Positions 41,256 to 48,983 of a stretch of DNA of 64,000 nt are shown here, piece after piece. The DNA comes from Branchiibius hedensis (GTDB lineage: Bacteria; Actinomycetota; Actinomycetes; Actinomycetales; Dermatophilaceae): assembly GCF_900108585.1 (NCBI RefSeq), contig NZ_UESZ01000001.1, positions 3,100,001-3,164,000 on the forward strand. The letters run 5' to 3'. Position 1 is the first letter of the stretch. Each line of letters begins with the position of its first letter. The notes beneath the pieces were generated by a model. That model searched no databases. It was not told the DNA's origin and was given only the letters and a program-made list of their open reading frames with translations. The position numbers and the translations under genes are program-made.

Positions 41256-42770
41256 TCAGCGAGCGCGGCTGGAGCGGCGCGCAGAGAAGTCCGCTGCACC
41301 CGACCGGCGAGTGGCCGGCTGGGCGGAACGGCCGCTCCCGGAACTACTTGCGGTGCGGCCCGACGACGAACGCCCGGACTGGCCGGACGCCGAACGCCCG
41401 GACTGGCCGGACGCCGATCGGCCGGACTGAGCCGAGGAGCGGTGAGAACGTCCGCGGCCACCCGAGCGGCCACCACCGGAGCGGTTGCCCGAGCCCGACG
41501 CGCGGTTGCCGCCGGCACTCGCCTGAGCGGGTGCGGCAGCCGGTGAGACCGCAGACGGCTCAGCGAACGTCCGCTCCCCGGGAACCAGTTCGCGCAGCAG
41601 CGGGTGCTCCGCGGTGACCCGAGTGGTGGTCGGCTTGATGCCGGCCTGACGGGTCAGGTCCCGCACGTCGCGCACCTGGTCGTCGGTCATCAGGGTGATG
41701 ACGGTGCCCTGGGCGCCCGCACGCGCCGTACGTCCGGAACGGTGCAGGTAGGCCTTGTGCTCGACCGGCGGGTCGGCGTGGATCACCAGCGCGACGTCGT
41801 CGACGTGGATGCCGCGTGCGGCGATGTCGGTCGCGACCAAGGTCTGCGCGGCGCCGGAGTGGAACGCGTCCATCGAGCGGGTGCGCGCACCTTGAGAAAG
41901 GTTGCCGTGCAACTCAACTGCGGGTACGCCGATCGAATTCAGTTGACGCGCAAGCTTCTTGGCCCGGTGCTTGGTCCGGGTGAAGACCACGGTGCGTCCG
42001 GGAGCGGCGACCAGATCGGTCAGCACCGGCAGGTGGTCCTTGTCGGCCACGTGCAGGACGTGGTGGCTCATCGCGGACACCGGCGATTGCGCCGAATCGG
42101 CTTCGTGCGTAACGGGTTGGTGCAGGAACGCCTTCACCAACTGGTTGACGCCGGAGTCGAGCGTCGCCGAGAAGAGCAGCCGCTGCGAGCGCTGCGGCGT
42201 CTTGGCGAGGATCCGGCGGACACCGGGCAGGAAGCCGAGGTCGGCCATGTGGTCGGCCTCGTCGAGCACGGTGATCTCGACCGCCGACAGATCGACATGA
42301 CCCTGCCCCATCAGGTCCTCGAGACGGCCCGGGCAGGCGACGACGACGTCGACACCGCTGCGAATCGCACTGACCTGCGGGCCCTGACCGACGCCGCCGA
42401 AGACGGTGCGCGAGGTCAGACGGTATTTCGCCGCCAGCGGCGCGAGCGCCTCGTCGATCTGGGTAGCCAGCTCCCGCGTAGGGGCCAGGATCAGCGCCCG
42501 GGGGCGTTTCGGCGTACGTCGACCGGAACTGGCCGCCAACCGCGCCACCAGAGGCAGCAGGAAGGCGTAGGTCTTGCCGGAGCCGGTACGGCCGCGGCCC
42601 AGCACGTCGCGCCCGGCCAGGGAGTCCGGCAGGGTCGCGGTCTGGATAGGGGTCGGCTGGGTGATGCCCGCGGTGGTGAGGACCTCGACCAACGGGGCCG
42701 GCACGCCGAGCGCGCCGAACGAGGTTGTTGCCTTCTGGGCAGCAGGACGTGCAGAAGTACTGAGTGACAA
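41256..42770 (-). CDS. DEAD-box RNA helicase with Ser/Gly/Arg-rich tail
   Basis: The 504-aa helicase has Q motif (FGALGVPAPLVEVL...PTPIQ), motif I GRTGSGKT, motif II LDEADHM, motif III FSAT, and motifs V-VI DIAARGIHVDD and HRSGRTARAG. Residues ~420-504 form a basic Ser/Gly/Arg/Gln tail with SGRSASGQ repeats that bind RNA non-specifically in cold-shock-type helicases. It unwinds RNA structures. The tail is encoded by 24-bp tandem repeats. A 148-bp upstream region may be a long 5' leader. Confidence 0.95.
   Translation of the reverse strand: MSLSTSARPAAQKATTSFGALGVPAPLVEVLTTAGITQPTPIQTATLPDSLAGRDVLGRGRTGSGKTYAFLLPLVARLAASSGRRTPKRPRALILAPTRELATQIDEALAPLAAKYRLTSRTVFGGVGQGPQVSAIRSGVDVVVACPGRLEDLMGQGHVDLSAVEITVLDEADHMADLGFLPGVRRILAKTPQRSQRLLFSATLDSGVNQLVKAFLHQPVTHEADSAQSPVSAMSHHVLHVADKDHLPVLTDLVAAPGRTVVFTRTKHRAKKLARQLNSIGVPAVELHGNLSQGARTRSMDAFHSGAAQTLVATDIAARGIHVDDVALVIHADPPVEHKAYLHRSGRTARAGAQGTVITLMTDDQVRDVRDLTRQAGIKPTTTRVTAEHPLLRELVPGERTFAEPSAVSPAAAPAQASAGGNRASGSGNRSGGGRSGGRGRSHRSSAQSGRSASGQSGRSASGQSGRSSSGRTASSSGSGRSAQPATRRSGAADFSARRSSRAR
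41368..41430 (-). repeat. 24-bp tandem repeats in the helicase tail
   Basis: Two identical 24-bp units (41368-41391, 41392-41415) and a diverged third encode the SGRSASGQ repeats. Such coding repeats are prone to length change. Confidence 0.8.
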
Positions 42771-42918
42771 AGGTTCTCCGAAAGAACAGGGTGATGCGGT
42801 CGGTTCTGCCCGGCGCGGTTCCTCGCGGGTGCGAGCGCGTCACAGTGGCATCGACGGGATGAATCGCAAAGGCGCGTGCGCTGCAGAACGGGGCGCGCGG
42901 CCTCCGCCAGCCTAGTGC

Positions 42919-43380
42919 TTAGGGGTTGACCGGCACCAATCGGCCGTCGACCAACTCGTACGGGGTCATCTCGGTCAGGCCCGGGGAGTAGGCGTGCACG
43001 GTCAACGCAGGGGTGTCCCCGACGTTGGTCATGTTGTGGATGTGGCCCGCCCCGAAGGCCCGCTCGTCACCCTTCTCCAGCAACAAGTCGCCCACCGAGC
43101 CACCCCGGCGGGACTCCTCGATCAGCTCACCGGTCACCACGACGTACGCTCCGGCGGCCTGCCCATGGTCGTGCCACCCGGTGGTCGACCCGACCGGCCA
43201 CACCATCAACCAGACCTCAAGGTGCGCGTTGGAGTCCAGGGAGATCCGCTGCCGCTCGGTCACGGTCAGATCGACCTGGCCGGCGTGGCTGTCGTCGGAG
43301 GCGAACAGGCGCGCAATCCGGATCAGCTGCTCGGCCGTGAAGTCACGGATACCGAGCGAGGAAACCGAGGGTGTGGACAT
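42919..43380 (-). CDS. Cysteine dioxygenase family protein
   Basis: The 153-aa cupin has the iron-binding H-x-H (His70 and His72 in GWHDHGQAAGAY) and a third His at ~112-114 (GHIHNMTNVG). Cysteine dioxygenase oxidises cysteine to cysteine sulfinate; other thiols are possible. It is not in an operon; the 292-bp upstream region contains a tiny reading frame that may be a regulatory leader. A paralogue with a rhodanese partner is at 55.5 kb. Confidence 0.9.
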   Translation of the reverse strand: MSTPSVSSLGIRDFTAEQLIRIARLFASDDSHAGQVDLTVTERQRISLDSNAHLEVWLMVWPVGSTTGWHDHGQAAGAYVVVTGELIEESRRGGSVGDLLLEKGDERAFGAGHIHNMTNVGDTPALTVHAYSPGLTEMTPYELVDGRLVPVNP

Positions 43381-43451
43381 TTCGTGTGAAGCCTTCGTGG
43401 GTTGGGGTTCCGGGCGGTGGACCCGGGCTGTTCGGACGTGAGCGGATGTGC

Positions 43452-43526
43452 TCAAACGCGACAGCGATGCCACATCGCGGCGCGCTGGGTGAGGCGCATC
43501 GCGGTATAGGTGGCGGTCGAAGACAT
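43452..43526 (-). promoter_or_regulatory. Possible Cys-containing leader peptide upstream of the cysteine dioxygenase gene
   Basis: A 24-codon frame from 43526 ends with RLTQRAAMWHRCRV and a stop at 43452-43454, 71 bp before the dioxygenase ATG. GGTGA lies about 9 nt before its ATG. Short leaders with a Cys near the end are known before actinobacterial sulfur genes and can sense cysteine by attenuation. Only one Cys is present, so this is tentative. Confidence 0.25.
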
Positions 43527-43672
43527 GCCCATAGTTCACCATGCCATCCACGCATGAGCCAAAGGTGATTCCGCTGGGCGGACACTGTGCGGCCGATGTG
43601 GGGGAATCTTTGCCGCGAGAACACGTTGAACAAGAGCGAGAAGTTTTGACTGCAGATACGAGGAGCAGGGCC

Positions 43673-44053
43673 ATGGCCACGACCACGCTGACCGAAGAGA
43701 ACTTCGCGTCAACCATCAACGACAACGACATCGTGCTGGTCGACTTCTGGGCGACCTGGTGTGGTCCGTGCCGTCAGTTCGGCCCCGTCTTCGAGGCCGC
43801 CTCGGCGCAGCATTCCGACATCGTCTTCGGCAAAGTCGACACTGACGCGCAGCAGAACCTCGCCGGCGCGCTGAACATCTCCTCGATCCCTACCGTGATG
43901 GCGTTCCGCGAAGGTGTCCTCGTCTTCGCCGACTCGGGTGCGTTGCCGCAGCGGGCGCTGGCCGAGGTGATCGAGCAGGTCCGCAACCTGCCGATGGACA
44001 AGATCCACGCCGAGATCGCCGAGCAGCAGGCGAACGGCTCCACCGACGCCTGA
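43673..44053 (+). CDS. Thioredoxin-family protein
   Basis: The 126-aa cytoplasmic protein has the redox-active WCGPC site (Cys30, Cys33) and the cis-Pro in SSIPTVMAF. It is ~15 residues longer than classical thioredoxin, with an extended C-terminal helix (MDKIHAEIAEQQANGSTDA). It reduces disulfides with electrons from a thioredoxin reductase not in this window. AGGAGCAGG lies upstream of the ATG. A pair of 31-bp repeats follows the stop. Confidence 0.95.
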   Translation: MATTTLTEENFASTINDNDIVLVDFWATWCGPCRQFGPVFEAASAQHSDIVFGKVDTDAQQNLAGALNISSIPTVMAFREGVLVFADSGALPQRALAEVIEQVRNLPMDKIHAEIAEQQANGSTDA

Positions 44054-44069
44054 CGGTGCGCTGTAGCGA

Positions 44070-44152
44070 CCGTAAGGCACCACTCGACGCGAACTGGTCA
44101 CCCGCAGCACGATCCGCGCCACCGTAAGCCACCACTCGACGAGAACTGGTCA
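44070..44152. repeat. Two near-identical 31-bp repeats, 52-bp period
   Basis: 44070-44100 and 44122-44152 differ at two positions (core CACCACTCGACG and GAACTGGTCA). The period is 52 bp, the same as the unrelated-looking array at 5721-5848. The second copy includes the stop codon of the convergent 219-aa gene. Confidence 0.85.
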
Positions 44153-44809
44153 GGTACCGAAACGACGGAGTAGCTGATCGCGCAGCTCCCTGCGGCTCAC
44201 TTCGGGAATCGTCCGCTGCGGCTCGCCGGACCAGACATCGTCGACGAGCTTCTGGATCCATCGGTCGGCGCGATCCGTGCTCAGCACCGGCTCGCCCAGC
44301 ACGAGGTCAGACTGTTCCCGCGCCGAAAGGTCTGTGACAGCAGCGTCGGCGAAGGTTTCAGCGAGCAGCTCGCGTACCTCCGCGTCGCCTGCCGACCGCG
44401 GATCAGTGCTGTCTGGTGGAATCTGCCCAGCCAGCCAACTGGCAACCAAGGGCGCCGCCAAAGCCTCGCCCAATTGCGCGTTCAGCACGATCCACGCTAC
44501 CGACGTATCGGCCTCGTAGAGGTCCAGGGCAGCGTCGCGAATAGCCTGCTTCTCCGCGCCTTCTGCAAGTGGCCGACCGAGGGCGGACAACTTGCGGATG
44601 ACCGCGATTCGCGTGGCAACGCTACTCACGACATCGTTCGGCGACGTGCCCACCAGGTCAGCTTGGATCGAGGCCAGACTCATCGCTCGTTCGATATCGT
44701 CAGTGTCCGCATCGGGTCGATCGGCACCGGGGTAGTAGACATGCGGTTCGAGCCGCTCGTACGCCGATCGCGCCGCTTTGGCGAGGCCACGTCGCCGCCA
44801 CCAGCGCAT
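44150..44809 (-). CDS. Hypothetical 219-aa protein
   Basis: I recognise no family. The protein is soluble, acidic and mostly helical, with a basic start (MRWWRRRGLAKAARSAYERL) and conserved-looking Trp/Leu segments (ADTSVAWIVLNAQLGEALAAPLVASWLAGQIPP is split by short turns). Its start overlaps the CoA-transferase stop by a base (TGATG), so it is co-translated, but any functional link is unknown. The stop falls in an intergenic repeat, so the C-terminus may have been altered. Confidence 0.72.
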   Translation of the reverse strand: MRWWRRRGLAKAARSAYERLEPHVYYPGADRPDADTDDIERAMSLASIQADLVGTSPNDVVSSVATRIAVIRKLSALGRPLAEGAEKQAIRDAALDLYEADTSVAWIVLNAQLGEALAAPLVASWLAGQIPPDSTDPRSAGDAEVRELLAETFADAAVTDLSAREQSDLVLGEPVLSTDRADRWIQKLVDDVWSGEPQRTIPEVSRRELRDQLLRRFGT

Positions 44810-45912
44810 CAGTTATCTGACAATTTCGGTGGTGCGAGGCGGTAGGTCACCGGCGTCTGCGACAGGTTGATCGGGTTGGCGACGACCGGCGTGCCGGCGC
44901 AGTCCTGCACCGGCGTGAGCCCCATCGACTCGGCGTAGGCGAACGCGTCGGCGACGTTGTTGATCGGCCCGGCCGCGATCCGCTGCGCGGCGAGCGCCTC
45001 GCACCACTCCTGCGCGGCGCGTCCTGACAGCCGCTGGTTGAGGAGCTCGGTCAATTCCCCGGCATGTTCCGTCCGGTCGACGTTCCGCACAAAGCGAGGA
45101 TCATCGGCCAATTCCGGGGCACCGACCACCGTTGCCAGAGAACGGAATTGGGCGTCATTGCCACACGCGATCACCATCGGTTTGTCGGCGGCCTGATACA
45201 CGTCGTACGGCGAGAGCGACGGGTGAGCGTTGCCCATCGCACGCGGCACGTTCCCGGCCAGCAGGTAACCGGACGCCTGGTTGACCAAGGTCGCGAGCGA
45301 CGTACTCATCAGGTCGATGTCGACCCGCTGCCCCTGCCCGGTGCGCTCCCGGTGGAACAGCGCCGCGATGATGCCCACCGCTGCGTGCACCCCGGTGAGT
45401 ACGTCGATCAGGGCCACCCCGGCCTTCGTCGGCTCATCGGGTGAGGGCCCCGTGACGCTCATCAGGCCGCCGGTCGCCTGGATCAGCAGGTCGTAACCCG
45501 GCGAGGTCGACTGTTGGCCGAATCCGCTGACGCTGCAATAGATCACGCCGGGATTGACCAGCCGCAGGTCGTCGTACCCCAACCCCAACTTCTCCATCGT
45601 GCCGGGCAGGAAGTTCTGTACGACGACGTCCGCGCGCTCGGCCAGTTCCCGGGCGGCGGCGAGGTCGGCGTCCGACTTCAGGTCCAGCGCGCGCGAGGTC
45701 TTGTTGCGATTGATCGCCTCGAAGTACGTCGAGCGACCATCCGGCGTGTACGGCGGCCCCCAGCCGCGCGTCTCATCGCCCGTGCCGGGGCGCTCGATCT
45801 TGATGACGTCGGCACCGAGATCGCCCAGCAGCATCGTCGCGTACGGCGCCGCCAGCACCCGGCCGAAGTCCGCGACCACGATCCCACTTAAAGCGCCCGT
45901 CTCGTTCGTCAC
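44809..45912 (-). CDS. CaiB/BaiF-family CoA-transferase
   Basis: The ~367-aa enzyme has the class III CoA-transferase N-terminus (LSGIVVADFGRVLAAPYATMLLGDLGADVIKIE), the Asn-Lys motif (INRNKTSRALDLK) and the catalytic Asp in SPGYDLLIQATGG. It moves CoA between carboxylic acids. GTG at 45912 is preferred because the family begins just before LSGI; an ATG at 45945 is possible. It is followed by the 219-aa gene. Confidence 0.92.
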   Translation of the reverse strand: MTNETGALSGIVVADFGRVLAAPYATMLLGDLGADVIKIERPGTGDETRGWGPPYTPDGRSTYFEAINRNKTSRALDLKSDADLAAARELAERADVVVQNFLPGTMEKLGLGYDDLRLVNPGVIYCSVSGFGQQSTSPGYDLLIQATGGLMSVTGPSPDEPTKAGVALIDVLTGVHAAVGIIAALFHRERTGQGQRVDIDLMSTSLATLVNQASGYLLAGNVPRAMGNAHPSLSPYDVYQAADKPMVIACGNDAQFRSLATVVGAPELADDPRFVRNVDRTEHAGELTELLNQRLSGRAAQEWCEALAAQRIAAGPINNVADAFAYAESMGLTPVQDCAGTPVVANPINLSQTPVTYRLAPPKLSDN

Positions 45913-45959
45913 CGACCTAGTGTCCTGTCTCCCGACACCACGCATCTAGTCATTAGAAG

Positions 45960-46340
45960 TCAGCAGACCACGACGAGCGCGGTGTGACCGCGGCCGGCCA
46001 ACTTCTTGTCACACGTGAGCAGCGACGCATCCAGACCCTCGGCGAGCGCGATGTACGACGCGTCGTAGGCGGTGAACTGACGCCGCAACTGCCAGATGCG
46101 CTCCGCGAGGGGCTCGGTCTCGTATCGAGTCACGGCGAACTCGAAGAACGTCGCCTTCGCCACGGCAGCGACCGCCGCCGGGATCTTGTTCGCCAGCTCG
46201 AGGCCACGCAGCGCCGAGAGGACCTCAACGTCGAGCAGGTAGGGAGCATGCAGATCCCCGGCGAGGAGGTCAAGCAACTGATCGTCCGGCGCACGACCAA
46301 CCAACGCCTCCACCATCGCGGAGGCGTCAACCACGATCAC
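45960..46340 (-). CDS. vapC: PIN-domain ribonuclease toxin (VapC)
   Basis: The 126-aa protein has Asp5 (MIVVDASAMVEAL), Glu in LLDVEVLSALRG, Asp in FTAYDASYIALAE and Asp in LLTCDKKLAG, the four PIN acids. It overlaps the antitoxin gene by 4 bp. The likely role is RNA cleavage when the antitoxin is degraded. It lies 15 bp upstream of the CoA-transferase start. Confidence 0.95.
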   Translation of the reverse strand: MIVVDASAMVEALVGRAPDDQLLDLLAGDLHAPYLLDVEVLSALRGLELANKIPAAVAAVAKATFFEFAVTRYETEPLAERIWQLRRQFTAYDASYIALAEGLDASLLTCDKKLAGRGHTALVVVC

Positions 46341-46564
46341 TTCCGCGCGGCCTGGATCACCGAGACGATTTCGGAGGAGGAGGGCGCTGCGGAGCGATCG
46401 AGGCGACGAAGCCGGGCGACGACCTCATCGTTGGAGGGCCGGGCGCCAAGCTTCACCAGTTCGGTTGCTACGTAAACCGACAAAGAAGTGCCCTGGGCTG
46501 CTGCTCGTCGCTTGAGCGTCTCTGCAACCTCGTCGGGCACGTCGCGCACATAGAGGGTCGCCAT
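46337..46564 (-). CDS. vapB: FitA/VapB-type ribbon-helix-helix antitoxin
   Basis: The 75-aa protein starts MATLYVRDVPDEVAETLKRRAA, the FitA-like RHH motif, then SLSVYVATELVKLG; the tail binds the toxin. ATG at 46564 is chosen because TAGCAT lies exactly 7 nt upstream (leaderless geometry), within TGCTAGCA; longer in-frame starts exist 3 and 8 codons upstream. It should repress its own promoter. Confidence 0.9.
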   Translation of the reverse strand: MATLYVRDVPDEVAETLKRRAAAQGTSLSVYVATELVKLGARPSNDEVVARLRRLDRSAAPSSSEIVSVIQAARK

Positions 46565-46571
46565 GTACTTC

Positions 46572-46580
46572 ATGCTAGCA
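46572..46580 (-). promoter_or_regulatory. Extended -10 and palindrome TGCTAGCA for the third toxin-antitoxin pair
   Basis: The complement reads TGCTAGCAT: an extended -10 (TGC-TAGCAT) ending 7 nt before the antitoxin ATG. TGCTAGCA (46573-46580) is also a palindrome, and the same 9-mer sits before the ribbon-helix-helix gene at 59520. Confidence 0.45.
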
Positions 46581-46603
46581 GTCTGCAAGCAGAAGAAGCA
46601 GCG

Positions 46604-47224
46604 TCAGGTGCGGCGAAGAACCCGCAGCGAGCCGTGCTGCGCGATCTCGACGAAACCTTCGGAGAACGCCCGCTGCACCACGTGCCACGGCGCCTGCCCA
46701 CCGTCGGCCGGGTCCGGGAAGACATCGTGCACCAACAGCGTCCCGCCGGGCACCACGAACGGCGCGAAGGCCGCGTAATCGTGCTGGGCGGTCTCCTCGG
46801 TGTGATTGCCATCCAGGAAGAGCAGTGTGAGCGGCGATGCCCACCACGACGCGACCTGTTGGGTCGAGCCGACAACCGCGCTGCAGACGTCCGCCACCGA
46901 GTCGAGCACCGGCCGGAAGGTCGGCAGCGTGTCCAGCCGGCCGGACACCGGATCGACCATGGCGGTGTCGTGCCACTCCCAGCCGGGCTGGTTCTCCTCC
47001 GAGCCGTGGTGGTGATCGACGGTCACCAACGACGATCCGGATCGACGGGCTGCGTCGGCGAGGATCAGCGTCGACTTGCCGCAGTAGGTCCCGATCTCCA
47101 ACCACGTGCCCGGCGAGGACCGCAGCGCGTGTGCGTGCAACGCCTCTCCCTCGTCCTGCGGCATGAACCCCTTGGTGTTGGCAACGGCGGTCGCCACCTC
47201 CGCCGGCAACGATGCAGGCACCAT
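46604..47224 (-). CDS. Class I SAM-dependent methyltransferase
   Basis: The 206-aa protein has SAM-binding motif I WLEIGTYCGKSTLILADAA, an acidic end of strand 2 (LVTVDHHHGSEENQ) and LLFLDGNHTEE, a pattern of the family that includes O-methyltransferases acting on sugars or small phenols. The ATG at 47224 follows the cyclase-like gene by 5 bp, so it belongs to the four-gene cassette. The three genes upstream suggest a glycosylated or isoprenoid substrate. Confidence 0.88.
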   Translation of the reverse strand: MVPASLPAEVATAVANTKGFMPQDEGEALHAHALRSSPGTWLEIGTYCGKSTLILADAARRSGSSLVTVDHHHGSEENQPGWEWHDTAMVDPVSGRLDTLPTFRPVLDSVADVCSAVVGSTQQVASWWASPLTLLFLDGNHTEETAQHDYAAFAPFVVPGGTLLVHDVFPDPADGGQAPWHVVQRAFSEGFVEIAQHGSLRVLRRT

Positions 47225-47229
47225 GTCGG

Positions 47230-48279
47230 TCAACTCACCGCCTCCCTGCCCCGGTCGGCCGAGGGGCCGAGCCCCAGGTCCCGCCACAACGAGGCGCCAC
47301 CGGTCGCACCGACCAGTGCGTCGCCGGCGAGCACCATCGCAGCCGCTGTCCACGAGGTCTGCTCCACGGGCCACACCTGGTCGTTCACCACGTTGCGTCC
47401 CGTCCAGTAGCCACCGGTCTGCTCATCACGCAGTGACTGAATATCGGCGAAAAGCTCCAAAGCAGAGTCAGATTCACCGATCGCATCCAGCGCGACGACA
47501 CACTCGACGGTCTCCGCCGCAGTCACCCACGGCTCGTCGTCCACGCAGCGCACGCCCTCGCCCGCCATCACGTAGCGCTCCCACGAGTCGCGCAGCCGCG
47601 AAACCGCCGAAGGCCCGCGCAAGGCCCCCGCCAGCACCGGGTAGTACCAATCCATCGAAAACCGCGACTTGTCCAGGAATACTGCCGGTCGCTCGCAGAT
47701 CGCTTCGGCCAGCACGTTCGCCGACCAGCGCCACCGCGGTCGGTCCACTCCCACTGCGTGCGCGATCAATTCACCGCAGCGCAACGCCTGCCACGCACTC
47801 GAACACCCGGTGAGCAGAGCGCCGTCGACGAAACCACCGTCTTCCCCTGCCGCCCAGGCCAGTTCGCCGTCGGGTCGCTGCGCACGGGCCACGAAGTTCA
47901 GTGCCTTCTCCACCGTTGGCCAGATCCACGTCAACGCGTCGATCCGACCGGTCACCAGGTAGAAGTGCCACGCTCCGACCGCGATGTAGGCGCACTGGTT
48001 GGTGTCCGCAGCCGCGTCCAGCACCACACCGTCGCGCACCGACATCGGCCAGGACCCATCCGGCCGTTGCGTGTCGATCAACCACTGATACGCCGCCGCC
48101 GCCTGCACCAGGTGACCGGTGACCGTCAGTCCCATCGCCGATTCGATGTGGTCCCACGGATCCACGTGACCATCCTCGAACCACGGGATCGCGCCGTCGG
48201 CAGTCTGCAGAGAGGCGATGAACTCCCCTGTGCGACAGACCTGTTCGGTGCTGAGCACACCAGGGACGGCGAAGGTCAC
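47230..48279 (-). CDS. Terpene-cyclase/prenyltransferase-fold protein
   Basis: The 349-aa protein has the alpha/alpha-barrel repeats of squalene-cyclase and prenyltransferase relatives: QTADGAIPWF, TQRPDGSWPM, AQRPDGELAW and DEQTGGYWTG, with DTNQCAYIAVGAWH between them. No DXDD cyclase motif is visible, so it may bind a carbohydrate or lipid without cyclising it. It is located between two methyltransferases and overlaps the upstream one by 4 bp. The role is unknown. Confidence 0.82.
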   Translation of the reverse strand: MTFAVPGVLSTEQVCRTGEFIASLQTADGAIPWFEDGHVDPWDHIESAMGLTVTGHLVQAAAAYQWLIDTQRPDGSWPMSVRDGVVLDAAADTNQCAYIAVGAWHFYLVTGRIDALTWIWPTVEKALNFVARAQRPDGELAWAAGEDGGFVDGALLTGCSSAWQALRCGELIAHAVGVDRPRWRWSANVLAEAICERPAVFLDKSRFSMDWYYPVLAGALRGPSAVSRLRDSWERYVMAGEGVRCVDDEPWVTAAETVECVVALDAIGESDSALELFADIQSLRDEQTGGYWTGRNVVNDQVWPVEQTSWTAAAMVLAGDALVGATGGASLWRDLGLGPSADRGREAVS

Positions 48280-48983
48280 GGCTTGGTCAGGTAGACGACG
48301 AAGCTCTTGCCGAGGACCGGGTTCAACACCCGCTCACTGACCCGGGTCAGCGCGGGCGCCTTCATCATGTCCCACACCAACAGCTTGTGATAGCCACGCG
48401 TGGCGAAGTTCTCGTTGTCCGGCCCGACCGCGCATTTGAGCCACCAGTACGGCGCGTGCAGGGCGTGCGCGTGCTCCGTTTTGTACGGCGTGAGCCCGGC
48501 TGCCGTGAGCTTTGCGACCAGGTCGCTGGCCTGATAGATCCGGATGTGGCCGCCTTCGACCTCGTGGTACTCATCGGACAGCTTCCAGCAGACCTGCTCG
48601 GGCCAGTTGCGCGGCACGGTGACGGCGACCCGCCCGCCGGGTTTGGTCACGCGAGCGATCTCGGCGATCGCGGCCTCGTCCTCGTGGATGTGCTCCAGGA
48701 TCTCTGACGCGAGCACCCGGTCGAAAGACTCGGAAGGGAACGGCATCGCCCGCGCATCCCCGTGCTGCACTGTCGCAGAAGCCCCTGCAGGCACCTCCCC
48801 CTCGAGCTCCATCGCCCCGAACATCGACTTCACATCCGCCAGATCGGCCTCGTTCATGTCGAAGGCGGTGACGTTGGCACCCCGGCGCAGCGCGGCGTAC
48901 GAGTGTCGGCCCTGGCCCGCACCCACGTCCAGGAAACTCATCCCCGGCTGCACGTCGAACGTGTCGTAGTCGATGGTGATCAT
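48276..48983 (-). CDS. Class I SAM-dependent methyltransferase
   Basis: The 235-aa protein has motif I FLDVGAGQGRHSYAALRRG, the acidic AFDMNEADL, motif LASEILEHIHED and KPGGRVAVTVPR, all typical of Methyltransf_11 enzymes. It methylates an unknown small molecule. It overlaps the genes on both sides by 4 bp (48980-48983 and 48276-48279), strong evidence of a single operon with the glycosyltransferase. Confidence 0.92.
   Translation of the reverse strand: MITIDYDTFDVQPGMSFLDVGAGQGRHSYAALRRGANVTAFDMNEADLADVKSMFGAMELEGEVPAGASATVQHGDARAMPFPSESFDRVLASEILEHIHEDEAAIAEIARVTKPGGRVAVTVPRNWPEQVCWKLSDEYHEVEGGHIRIYQASDLVAKLTAAGLTPYKTEHAHALHAPYWWLKCAVGPDNENFATRGYHKLLVWDMMKAPALTRVSERVLNPVLGKSFVVYLTKP

Noticed and set aside
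41340-41430. Regulatory tandem repeat
   Set aside because: It lies in frame in the helicase gene and encodes the SGRSASGQ tail, so coding repetition explains it.
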